The notes beneath the pieces are model-generated. The model was not told the origin of the DNA. It saw nothing but the letters and a program-made list of their open reading frames with translations, and did not search any database. A DNA stretch of 64,000 nt from Cryptosporangium sp044454545 (GTDB lineage Bacteria > Actinomycetota > Actinomycetes > Mycobacteriales > Cryptosporangiaceae): assembly GCF_044454545.1 (NCBI RefSeq), contig NZ_JBITDV010000004.1:372001-436000 (forward strand). The letters run 5' to 3'. Position 1 is the first letter of the stretch. Each line of letters opens with the position of its first letter. Shown here piece by piece: positions 25,528 through 32,452 of this stretch. Both the position numbers and the translations under genes were made by a program.

Positions 25528-26477
25528 TAAGCCCACAGCTGACCCTCGAGGGCGGCTTCGGCTTCGGCCAGGGTGCCGGCGTAGGCGCCGGTCGACAGGT
25601 ACTTCCAGCCGCCGTCCGCGACGATGAACACGATGTCGGCGTGCTGGCCGGCCTTCTGCGCCTTGTGCGCGGTCGCCAGCGCCGCGTGCAGGATCGCCCC
25701 GGTCGAGATACCGGCGAAGATGCCCTCGACCTCGATCAGCTGCCGGGTGCGCAGCAGCGCGTCGCGCGGACCGACCGAGAACCGGGTCGTCAGCACGCTG
25801 GCGTCGTACAGCTCCGGCACGAAGCCCTCGTCGATGTTGCGGAGCCCGTAGACGAGCTCGCCGTAACGCGGCTCGGCCGCGATGATCTGGACGTCCGGCA
25901 CCTTCTCGCGCAGGTACCGCCCGGTTCCCATCAAGGTGCCGGTCGTTCCCAGCCCCGCCACGAAGTGGGTGATGGACGGACAGTCGCGCAGGATCTCCGG
26001 ACCGGTCGTCTCGTAGTGCGCGCGCGCGTTCGCCGGGTTGCCGTACTGGTAGAGCATCTTCCAGTCGGGGTGTTCCTCGGCCAGCTGCTTGGCCATCGCC
26101 ACGGCCTGGTTCGACCCGCCCGCGGCCGGCGACGAGATGATCTCGGCCCCGTACATGCCGAGCAGCTGCCTGCGCTCGATCGAGGTGTTCTCGGGCATCA
26201 CGCAGATCAGCCGGTAGCCCTTGAGCTTGGCCGCCATCGCCAGCGAGATGCCGGTGTTGCCGCTCGTCGGCTCGAGGATCGTGTCTCCCGGCCGGAGCAG
26301 ACCCTCCTGCTCGGCCTGGTTGACCATGTACAGCGCCGGGCGGTCCTTGACCGAACCGGTCGGGTTACGGTCTTCGAGCTTCGCCCACAGGCGGACGTCA
26401 TCGCTCGGCGAGAGCCGCGGCAGACCGACGAGTGGTGTTTCACCGAGCGCATCGAGCAGCGATTCGTACCTGGCCAT
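25527..26477 (-). CDS. cysM: Cysteine synthase CysM (CysO-thiocarboxylate dependent)
   Basis: 316 residues, PLP fold type II. The PLP lysine is Lys44 in NPTGSVKDR; other motifs are PTSGNTGISLAMAA, VAGLGTTGTLMGTGR, GISTGA and ADGGWKYLSTGAY. The neighbours cysO and mec identify it as the Rv1336 type, which uses O-phosphoserine and the CysO thiocarboxylate as sulfur donor. It lies 50 bp after cysO, a gap holding a strong hairpin. The -EGQLWA terminus is of the longer, mobile kind described for the mycobacterial enzyme. Confidence 0.95.
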   Translation of the reverse strand: MARYESLLDALGETPLVGLPRLSPSDDVRLWAKLEDRNPTGSVKDRPALYMVNQAEQEGLLRPGDTILEPTSGNTGISLAMAAKLKGYRLICVMPENTSIERRQLLGMYGAEIISSPAAGGSNQAVAMAKQLAEEHPDWKMLYQYGNPANARAHYETTGPEILRDCPSITHFVAGLGTTGTLMGTGRYLREKVPDVQIIAAEPRYGELVYGLRNIDEGFVPELYDASVLTTRFSVGPRDALLRTRQLIEVEGIFAGISTGAILHAALATAHKAQKAGQHADIVFIVADGGWKYLSTGAYAGTLAEAEAALEGQLWA

Positions 26478-26497
26478 GACTTCCCTCCCGAGAAGAA

Positions 26498-26519
26498 GCG
26501 GGGGCCCGAAGGCCCCCGC
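26498..26519 (-). terminator. UUCG-loop hairpin between cysO and cysM
   Basis: GCGGGGGCC and GGCCCCCGC pair perfectly over 9 bp around a TTCG tetraloop on the minus strand, followed by TTCTTCT. This has the form of an intrinsic terminator inside the operon and would lower cysM expression relative to cysO, or protect the cysO 3' end. The cysM ribosome site (GGGAGGGAAG) comes after it. Confidence 0.75.
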
Positions 26520-26526
26520 GACGACG

Positions 26527-26802
26527 TCAGCCCCCGGCCACCGCGGGCAGCACGGTCACCGAGTCGCCGTCCTTCAGGCCGGTGTCGAGCGCACCGGTGA
26601 ACCGCACGTCCTCGTCGTTGACGTAGACGTTCACGAAGCGGTGCAGCGTGCCGGTGTCGGTCACCAGACGGCCGCGCAGGCCCGGGTACTTGCCGTCGAG
26701 GTCGGCGATGAGCGCCTGAAGCGTCGCGCCATCACCCTGGACGGTCTTCTCGCCACCGGTGTAGGTGCGCAGAATGGTCGGAATTCGAACTTCGATCGCC
26801 AT
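26527..26802 (-). CDS. cysO: Sulfur carrier protein CysO
   Basis: 91 residues, beta-grasp fold ending AVAGG. The C-terminal Gly-Gly is thiocarboxylated and donates sulfur to CysM; Mec then trims the cysteine adduct. The start at ATG 26802 (MAIEVRIPTILRTYTGGEK) is preceded by AGGAG and matches family length; the frame is open further upstream without support. Confidence 0.96.
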   Translation of the reverse strand: MAIEVRIPTILRTYTGGEKTVQGDGATLQALIADLDGKYPGLRGRLVTDTGTLHRFVNVYVNDEDVRFTGALDTGLKDGDSVTVLPAVAGG

Positions 26803-26830
26803 TGAATCTCCTGGAAGTGACTGGATGACA

Positions 26831-26920
26831 GCCGGCGGGGGCCCGGCAGACACGACCCGTGAACGACGACACTCCGGGCGGTGATTCCCCGCGCGCCGGA
26901 CCGCACACGTAGCGGCCGGC
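26831..26920 (-). promoter_or_regulatory. Hairpin-forming leader between the Cys-Arg ORF and cysO
   Basis: Just after the small-ORF stop, GCCGGCCGC and GCGGTCCGGC form a stem with one bulge (26895-26920). Nearer cysO, GCCGG/CCGGC form a second stem with C- and G-rich flanks (26831-26847). The two stems share complementary GCCGG/CCGGC segments and could pair in alternative ways. This would suit attenuation of cysO-cysM by ribosome position on the small ORF; the mechanism is inferred. Confidence 0.45.
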
Positions 26921-26931
26921 ACGGGTAGGTC

Positions 26932-27003
26932 TCAGCGGCAGCGACAGTCGTAGACGACTTCGACCGGTGTGTGCGCGAACAGGTACGACTGCGTGGGCGT
27001 CAT
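26932..27003 (-). CDS. 23-residue ORF ending Cys-Arg-Cys-Arg
   Basis: The ATG (27003) overlaps the mec stop as ATGA, so ribosomes finishing mec would start here. The peptide begins MTPTQSYLF, continues with AHTPVEVV and ends YDCRCR before TGA 26932-26934. The two cysteine codons at the very end, inside a cysteine-synthesis operon and just before a hairpin region, suggest a cysteine-sensing leader peptide. A small protein with a metal- or sulfur-binding CxC is the other possibility. I am not sure of any characterised homologue. Confidence 0.65.
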   Translation of the reverse strand: MTPTQSYLFAHTPVEVVYDCRCR

Positions 27004-27431
27004 CCGATCTCCACCGGCTCCTCGGTCACCACACCGTCGACGATGCGGTAGGAGCGGAATTCGACGTCCACGTCATCCCGGGTAGAAACCAGGACGTAGT
27101 GCGCACCCGGCTCGTTGGCGTACGAGATGTCCGTGCGGGACGGGTACGCCTCGGTCGCGGTGTGCGAGTGATAGATGACGACGGGCTCTTCGTCCCGGTC
27201 GTCCAAATCCCGGTACAGCTTGAGCAGGTCGGTCGAGTCGAACTCGTAGAACGTCGGCGACCGCGCGGCGTTCAACATCGGGATGAACCGGGCAGGCCGG
27301 TCACTGCCGGCCGGGCCCGCCACCACGCCGCACGCCTCATCGGGGTGGTCACGACGGGCATGCGCCACGATGGCGTCGTACAGAGCCCGGTCCAGAGTCA
27401 ACACGGCCACCAGCGTACCTAGCGCACCCAT
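27000..27431 (-). CDS. mec: Mec, CysO-cysteine peptidase (JAMM metalloprotease)
   Basis: 143 residues. The JAMM zinc motif is HSHTATEAYPSRTD with the upstream glutamate in HPDEACGVVAG. Mec releases cysteine from the C-terminus of CysO. The long block VVIYHSHTATEAYPSRTD is nearly the same as in mycobacterial Mec. The ATG at 27431 is the first start; GTG at about 27407 (VLTLDRAL) would give a slightly shorter protein. In M. tuberculosis an unrelated hydrolase gene (Rv1333) lies between aosR and mec; here it is absent. Confidence 0.95.
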   Translation of the reverse strand: MGALGTLVAVLTLDRALYDAIVAHARRDHPDEACGVVAGPAGSDRPARFIPMLNAARSPTFYEFDSTDLLKLYRDLDDRDEEPVVIYHSHTATEAYPSRTDISYANEPGAHYVLVSTRDDVDVEFRSYRIVDGVVTEEPVEIG

Positions 27432-27449
27432 CCTCAGACAGGACGTGCA

Positions 27450-28112
27450 TCACTCCGGGTTGATGGCATCCACCAGGCTGGCCTGGAGACCGGTGAGAAA
27501 CTGGTAGAGCGAAAGCCCCAAAACCCGCGCACCGGTCGGATCGGCGCCCGCGGCGGCGTCCAACTCGGCCACCGGGTCGGTCTCGGCCTCGATCTCCAGC
27601 GCGGTTCCCAGCATCAGCCGGGCGTCGTTCAGCGCCAGCAACCAGGCTTCGGCCCGCTCCGGTTCGAGGCGGATCTCGCCGCCTTCGAACGGCAGGTCGT
27701 CGAGGATCACGCCCGCGTTGCCGATCTTCTGCTCCCGCAGCGACGATTCGGTCAGGCTGCGCAGCTCGGCCGCCGCGTCGGGGTCGTTGCGATATCCGTC
27801 CGGGAAGAGGCGGGCCAGCACCGGATCGGCACCGGCGTCGGTCCCGGGGTCGTCGTCCGGGGTCTGCTCCACCGCGTCGAAGTCGTCGAAGACGTCGCCC
27901 GGAACCGGACCGCTGAAGTCGAACGGATCGCGTCCGAGCGGCTCGGACCGGCCGAGCGACGACGGCCCGAGCTCCAGGCTCATGACGCCGCGCCGGTCTC
28001 CGGCCTGGATCAGGCCCGCGACCTGCGCGACGACGAGCCCGACCGCCTGCGCCTCCTCGGCGCTGAGCCGGAGCGTGAATGCGTTCTGCGAACGTATGAA
28101 GCCGTAGGTCAT
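27450..28112 (-). CDS. aosR: DUF2017 family regulator, AosR-like
   Basis: 220 residues, beginning MTYGFIRSQNAFTLRLSAEEA and ending LSLYQFLTGLQASLVDAINPE (both longer blocks typical of DUF2017). Its position between clpS and mec-cysO-cysM is that of Rv1332 (AosR), reported as a redox-responsive regulator of this cysteine locus. ATG 28112 lies one base from the clpS stop. An acidic low-complexity stretch (about residues 60-95) may be an insertion. The frame is open upstream but only through clpS. Confidence 0.9.
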   Translation of the reverse strand: MTYGFIRSQNAFTLRLSAEEAQAVGLVVAQVAGLIQAGDRRGVMSLELGPSSLGRSEPLGRDPFDFSGPVPGDVFDDFDAVEQTPDDDPGTDAGADPVLARLFPDGYRNDPDAAAELRSLTESSLREQKIGNAGVILDDLPFEGGEIRLEPERAEAWLLALNDARLMLGTALEIEAETDPVAELDAAAGADPTGARVLGLSLYQFLTGLQASLVDAINPE

Positions 28113-28113
28113 C

Positions 28114-28404
28114 TCAGTCCTGCTGCAGCGTGGCCCAGAGGCCGTGGGAGTGCAGGCGGGCGACGTCGTGTTCCATCCGCTCCCGCGTGCCGGACGACAC
28201 CACCGCACGGCCCTTGTGGTGGACGTCGAGCATCAGCTGGGTGGCTCTGGGCTTGTCGTAGCCGAAGAGCTTCTGGAACACGTACGTCACGTACGACATC
28301 AAATTGACCGGGTCGTCCCAGACGACAGTGACCCACGGCTTCTGCTGCTCGGGCCTTTCTACGGTGCTCGGGGCCTCCGCCGGAGCGACCAGGGGAGCGG
28401 TCAT
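28114..28404 (-). CDS. clpS: ClpS, adaptor for the Clp protease (N-end rule)
   Basis: 96 residues from ATG 28404; ATG 28413 (three codons earlier) is equally possible. Motifs are WVTVVWDDPVNLMSYVTYVFQKLFGYD (two stretches), MLDVHHKGRAVV and the C-terminal HSHGLWATLQQD. ClpS binds N-degron substrates and the ClpC1 N-domain. It is the first gene of clpS-aosR-mec-cysO-cysM, divergent from pncB, as in M. tuberculosis Rv1331/Rv1330c. Confidence 0.94.
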   Translation of the reverse strand: MTAPLVAPAEAPSTVERPEQQKPWVTVVWDDPVNLMSYVTYVFQKLFGYDKPRATQLMLDVHHKGRAVVSSGTRERMEHDVARLHSHGLWATLQQD

Positions 28405-28459
28405 GGAGTCCATCGTGCCATCGCCTGAGGTTCGCGCAACAACCACCGGCAACACGGTT

Positions 28460-28477
28460 CTCCACCCGAGGGTGGAG
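28460..28477. promoter_or_regulatory. Palindrome between clpS and pncB
   Basis: CTCCACCC and GGGTGGAG form a perfect 8-bp inverted repeat around GA, 34 bp upstream of the pncB -10 box and upstream of clpS. It could be an operator for either direction; AosR or an NAD-status repressor are candidates by context only. Confidence 0.55.
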
Positions 28478-28510
28478 CAGGCACGATGAACCCCATTCCG
28501 ACCCTGCTCG

Positions 28511-28516
28511 TAGGCT
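28511..28516 (+). promoter_or_regulatory. TAGGCT -10 box of pncB, leaderless type
   Basis: TAGGCT is followed by 6 nt and ATG 28523; no ribosome site is present. Confidence 0.5.
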
Positions 28517-28522
28517 GACCGT

Positions 28523-29794
28523 ATGGGGACAGCACTGCTGACCGATCACTACGAGCTCACGATGCTGGCCTCCGCGCTGCGCGACGGTTCGGCCCACCGC
28601 GAGTGCGTGTTCGAGGTCTTCGCCCGGCGGTTGCCGAAGGAGCGGCGCTACGGCGTCGTCGCGGGCACCGGCCGGCTGCTCGACGCTCTGGCCGACTTCC
28701 GGTTCCACGAGCAGGATCTCGAATTCCTGCGCAGCGCGGGCGCGGTCGACGACGAGACCGCGACCTGGCTCGAGAGCTACCGCTTCAGCGGTGACATCGA
28801 CGGCTACGCCGAGGGAGAGCTGTACTTCCCCGGTTCGCCGATCCTCACCGTGCGCGGCACGTTCGCCGAGGCCGTTCTCCTGGAGACGCTCGCGCTCTCG
28901 ATCCTCAACCACGACTCCGCGATCGCCACCGCGGCGGCGCGGATGGTCATCGCGGCCAGCGACCGCCCGCTGATCGAGATGGGCTCCCGGCGCACGCACG
29001 AGGAGGCGGCGGTGGCGTCGGCGCGGGCGGCCTATCTGGCCGGCTTCACCGCGACGTCGAACCTCGAAGCGGGCCGCCGCTACGGCATCCCGACCACCGG
29101 CACCAGCGCGCACGCGTTCACGCTGCTGCACGACACCGAGAAGGACGCGTTCGCCGGCCAGCTCGCCGCGCTCGGCCCCGGCACCACGATGCTCGTCGAC
29201 ACCTACGACATCACCGCCGGGATCCGCACCGCGATCGAGGTCGCCGGCCCGCGGCTCGGCGCGGTCCGCATCGACTCCGGCGATCTGGGCGTCCTCGCGG
29301 TCCAGGCCCGCCAGCAGCTCGATTCGCTCGGCGCCACGGACACCCGGATCGTCGTCTCCGGCGACCTGGACGAGTTCGCGATCGCCGCGCTCGCGGTCGC
29401 TCCCGTCGACGCCTACGGCGCCGGTACGGCGGTCGTCACCGGCTCCGGCGCTCCGACCGCGGGCATGGTCTACAAGCTGGTCGAGGTCGACGGACGCCCG
29501 GTCGCGAAGCGCAGCGAGAACAAGGCGTCGCGTGGCGGCCGGAAGACCGCGGTCCGGCGGCACAAGTCCACCGGCACCGCGGTCGAGGAAGTCATCTACC
29601 TCGGCACACCGGAATACTCGGAGCACGACCGTCCGTTGCAGATCCCGCTGGTGCGCAGCGGCATCCGGGCCGCCGGGGTCCCGTCGCTGCCGGAGTCCCG
29701 CGACCACCTGGAGAAGACGCTGGTGAGCATTCCGTGGGACGGTCTCAAGCTGTCGGCCGGCGATCCGGCCATCCCGGTCGTGTTCGAGAGCTGA
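28523..29794 (+). CDS. pncB: Nicotinate phosphoribosyltransferase
   Basis: 423 residues. It converts nicotinate and PRPP to nicotinate mononucleotide in NAD salvage. N-terminal TDHYELTMLASALRDG, then FEVFARRLPKERRYGVVAG, GSRRTHEEAAVASARAAYLAGF, GTSAHAFTLLHD, LVDTYD, RIDSGDL and a C-terminal Lys-rich KRSENKASRGGRKTAVRR (several in pieces) define the family. The nicotinamidase gene follows 11 bp later, giving a two-step salvage unit. Confidence 0.95.
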   Translation: MGTALLTDHYELTMLASALRDGSAHRECVFEVFARRLPKERRYGVVAGTGRLLDALADFRFHEQDLEFLRSAGAVDDETATWLESYRFSGDIDGYAEGELYFPGSPILTVRGTFAEAVLLETLALSILNHDSAIATAAARMVIAASDRPLIEMGSRRTHEEAAVASARAAYLAGFTATSNLEAGRRYGIPTTGTSAHAFTLLHDTEKDAFAGQLAALGPGTTMLVDTYDITAGIRTAIEVAGPRLGAVRIDSGDLGVLAVQARQQLDSLGATDTRIVVSGDLDEFAIAALAVAPVDAYGAGTAVVTGSGAPTAGMVYKLVEVDGRPVAKRSENKASRGGRKTAVRRHKSTGTAVEEVIYLGTPEYSEHDRPLQIPLVRSGIRAAGVPSLPESRDHLEKTLVSIPWDGLKLSAGDPAIPVVFES

Positions 29795-29805
29795 GGGGAA
29801 GACCG

Positions 29806-30384
29806 ATGACCCGCGCGTTGATCGTCGTCGACGTCCAGAACGACTTCTGTGAGGGCGGCTCGCTGGCCGTCACCGGTGGCGCCGGTGTCGCCGCAGGCAT
29901 CTCGGCCGCGCTCGCCGCCGACGCCCGCAGCTGGGACCGCGTCGTCGCCACCCGCGATCACCACGTCGATCCCGGTCACCACTTCTCCGACCACCCCGAC
30001 TTCGTCGACACCTGGCCGCCGCACACGGTGGTCGGCACCGGCGGCGTCGAGCTGCACCCGAACTTCGAGACCGGCCGCGTCGAGTCGATCTTCGACAAGG
30101 GTGAGTACAAAGCCGCATATTCGGGATTCGAAGGCCGTAACGCTGACGGACTTGATCTCGTCGGGTGGCTGCGGGCCCACGACGTGACCGAAGTGGACGT
30201 CGTCGGCATCGCCACCGACCACTGCGTCCGGGCCACCGCGCTGGACGCGGCCGCCAACGGGTTCGCGACCACCGTGCTGCTCGACCTGACCGCCGGCGTC
30301 GCCGCCCCGACCACCCAACGTGCTCTGCTGGAGCTGGAGCAGGCCGGGGTGACCCTGGTCGGCGAACCGGTCGTCGCGAGCTAG
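29806..30384 (+). CDS. pncA: Nicotinamidase PncA
   Basis: 192 residues. It deamidates nicotinamide to nicotinate for PncB. The catalytic triad is Asp9, Lys98 and Cys140 (ATDHCVRATA), and the metal ligands are Asp51, His53, His59 and His73, one or two positions off the M. tuberculosis numbering. GGGGAAG precedes ATG 29806. The fold also activates pyrazinamide in mycobacteria. The stop overlaps that of the convergent membrane-protein gene. Confidence 0.96.
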   Translation: MTRALIVVDVQNDFCEGGSLAVTGGAGVAAGISAALAADARSWDRVVATRDHHVDPGHHFSDHPDFVDTWPPHTVVGTGGVELHPNFETGRVESIFDKGEYKAAYSGFEGRNADGLDLVGWLRAHDVTEVDVVGIATDHCVRATALDAAANGFATTVLLDLTAGVAAPTTQRALLELEQAGVTLVGEPVVAS

Positions 30385-30956
30385 TCCAACACTTTCGCGT
30401 CGTTGGGAAAGACCGTGTAGGTCAGAGCCACGACGCCCCAGAAGATCACGACCTTCGGCAGGACGCCGAGGGTGCCGCTCAGCGTCGCGGTGCGCTCGGC
30501 GTCGTCGACCGGGCGGATCGCGGCGAACAGCAGCGCCGCGGAGATCGCGCTCGCCACCACCGCGCGCAGCCACAGCGTCCACTCGTAGCGGGCCCGTGCC
30601 GCGCCGTACTTCGGCGGTGCCACCGGCGGCGGCCCGCCGGCGAAGCGATGCGCGAACCGCTGGTCGGCCCACCGCACCAGCAGCGGACCGAACGCCACCG
30701 AGAACCCGGTGTAGAGCGCGGCCAGCCCGTGCGACCAGTCCGCCGTCGCGCCCCGCCGCAGGTCGATCACTGCGGCCACCAGCGCCGCGAGGTCGACCAC
30801 CGCCGTGCCGACCAGCAGCGCCGCGCCCAGGCGGCGCCTGCGCGGCGGGTATCTGGCCGCGAGCCCGCTGCCGAGCACGACCCAGAACCCGGGCCGGGAA
30901 CCGGGCGCCGCGGCCGGGCCGGAAACTGGGCGCCACAGCCCGGCCGACGAGCCCAC
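30381..30956 (-). CDS. Integral membrane protein, function unknown
   Basis: About 191 residues from GTG 30956; the frame is open to ATG 31031, but that start would lie inside serB. Four to five hydrophobic segments are visible (GAALLVGTAVVDLAALVAAV, LAALYTGFSVAFGPLLV, AVVASAISAALLFAAI, VVIFWGVVALTYTVF), with a conserved-looking cytosolic loop ADQRFAHRFAGGPPPVAPPKYG. Similar uncharacterised membrane proteins occur in actinobacteria. Start uncertain. Confidence 0.7.
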   Translation of the reverse strand: MGSSAGLWRPVSGPAAAPGSRPGFWVVLGSGLAARYPPRRRRLGAALLVGTAVVDLAALVAAVIDLRRGATADWSHGLAALYTGFSVAFGPLLVRWADQRFAHRFAGGPPPVAPPKYGAARARYEWTLWLRAVVASAISAALLFAAIRPVDDAERTATLSGTLGVLPKVVIFWGVVALTYTVFPNDAKVLD

Positions 30957-30999
30957 CGGGTGCCCGGCCGGATCGGACCGGACGAGCCGGAGGCGTGCC

Positions 31000-32193
31000 C
31001 TAGACGGTCTCGGCCTCTTCGATCTCCTCACGGGAGACGCCGAGGAAGAACAGGATCGCGTCGAGATAGGGCTGGTTGAGGGCGGTGTCGGCGACCTCGC
31101 GGAGCGCGGGCTTGGCGTTGAACGCGATGCCGAGGCCCGCGGCGGCGATCATGTCGATGTCGTTGGCACCGTCGCCGACCGCGACGGTCTGTGCCATCGA
31201 GACACCGGCCGCGTCGGCGAACCGTCTGAGGGCGGTCGCCTTGCCCGGCCGGTCGACGATCTCGCCGATCACCCGGCCGGTGAGGACGCCGTCGACGACC
31301 TCGAGCGTGTTGGCGGCCGCGAAGTCCAGCCCCAGCAGGTCGACCAGGTGGTCGGTGACCTGGGTGAATCCGCCGGAGACGATCCCGCAGCGGTAGCCCA
31401 GGTGCTTGAGCGTCCGGACCAGCGTGCGGGCGCCGGGCGTCAGCGTGACCTCGGCCCGGACCTTCTCGAAGACCAGGGCGTCCAGGCCCTCGAGCGCCGC
31501 GACGCGATGCCGCAGCGAGTCGGCGAAGTCCAGTTCCCCCCGCATCGCCGCCGCGGTGACCGCCGCGACCTCGGCTTCGCGCCCGGCGTGCGCGGCGAGC
31601 ATCTCGATCACCTCGCCGGTGATCAGCGTGGAGTCGACGTCGAATACGACCAGGCGCTTGGCCCTCCGGGCCAGCCCGCTGCGTTCCACCGCGATGTCGA
31701 TGAGGTGATCGATCGACAGCGCCGAGAGCGTCGTGCGCAGCGGGGCGCTCTCGACGCCGGAGACGCGGAGCTCGAGGCAGGTGACCGGGTACTTGGAGAG
31801 CCGGGTGATTGCGTCGATGTTGCCGCCCAGCGCACTGATGCCGGACGCGATCGCCGCGACCGCGGACGCGGTGAGCGGGCGGCCCAGCACCGTCACGTGG
31901 TGCGGCTTCTCGCCGCGGCGGGTCATCGCCTGGTCGCCGGAGGGAGCGAGCGCGACCTCTATCCAGACGCCGAGCGCGCGGCCGAGGTCGGACACCTTCT
32001 CGCGGACGTCCGCGAGGTCGTCGGCCGAGCGGAGTTCGACGCTGACGCCGAGCAGGAGCTGTCCGCGGATCACGACCTGTTCGACGTCCCGGACCTCGAG
32101 GTCGAGCGTCGCCAGCGCGGAGAAGAGAGCGGCCGTGACGCCGGGCCTGTCGGTGCCGGTCACGGTGAGCAGGGCGCGCGTGCTGTGGGTCAT
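31000..32193 (-). CDS. serB: Phosphoserine phosphatase SerB with two ACT domains
   Basis: 397 residues. Two ACT-like regulatory domains (starting LLTVTGTDRPGVTAALFS and HVTVLGRPLTASAVAAI) precede a HAD phosphatase: LVVFDVDSTLITGEVIE (nucleophile Asp), GIVSGGFTQV, and GDGANDIDMIAAAGLGIAF. It makes serine, and acts in the same serine-cysteine metabolism as the CysM substrate O-phosphoserine. ATG 32193 chosen; the frame is open upstream. Like Rv3042c it adjoins ctaD. Confidence 0.95.
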   Translation of the reverse strand: MTHSTRALLTVTGTDRPGVTAALFSALATLDLEVRDVEQVVIRGQLLLGVSVELRSADDLADVREKVSDLGRALGVWIEVALAPSGDQAMTRRGEKPHHVTVLGRPLTASAVAAIASGISALGGNIDAITRLSKYPVTCLELRVSGVESAPLRTTLSALSIDHLIDIAVERSGLARRAKRLVVFDVDSTLITGEVIEMLAAHAGREAEVAAVTAAAMRGELDFADSLRHRVAALEGLDALVFEKVRAEVTLTPGARTLVRTLKHLGYRCGIVSGGFTQVTDHLVDLLGLDFAAANTLEVVDGVLTGRVIGEIVDRPGKATALRRFADAAGVSMAQTVAVGDGANDIDMIAAAGLGIAFNAKPALREVADTALNQPYLDAILFFLGVSREEIEEAETV

Positions 32194-32347
32194 CGCTCCG
32201 GTTCCGCGGCTCGATCGGTGACGTTCACCCACCGTAGAGCGAGCCCGCGAGCCCCCGAGCCCCCGCCCGCCCCCATGTGAGCCACCCCACGCACCACGCG
32301 CAGCCGCGTGCGATGGGCCGTTGCGTTGTCGTTGCCCGAAACCCGGA

Positions 32348-32445
32348 GCCCGCCCAGGGCGACGCTGACATCCGCGCCACACGACGCCGCGTACCCGTCG
32401 TACTCAAGTCGTGTGGCGCGGCTGTCAGCGTCGTTCTGGGCGGGC
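32348..32445. repeat. Long imperfect palindrome between serB and ctaD
   Basis: Two 38-nt arms (32348-32385 and 32408-32445) pair at 35 of 38 positions and enclose a 22-nt loop. The arms begin GCCCGCCCAG and include CGACGCTGACA and CCGCGCCACACGAC. The element ends 7 bp before the ctaD stop and fills the middle of a 259-bp spacer. It could be a terminator for ctaD, or one copy of a dispersed palindromic repeat; no second copy is in the window. Confidence 0.85.
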
Positions 32446-32452
32446 CGCCCAC

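Noticed and set aside
29596..30936. 446-codon minus-strand open frame over pncB-pncA
   Set aside because: Antisense to two well-defined NAD salvage genes; no domain content.
32194..32382. N-terminal extension of SerB to 460 residues
   Set aside because: The added residues are Arg/Gly-rich and pass into the palindrome region; the family N-terminus begins at ATG 32193.
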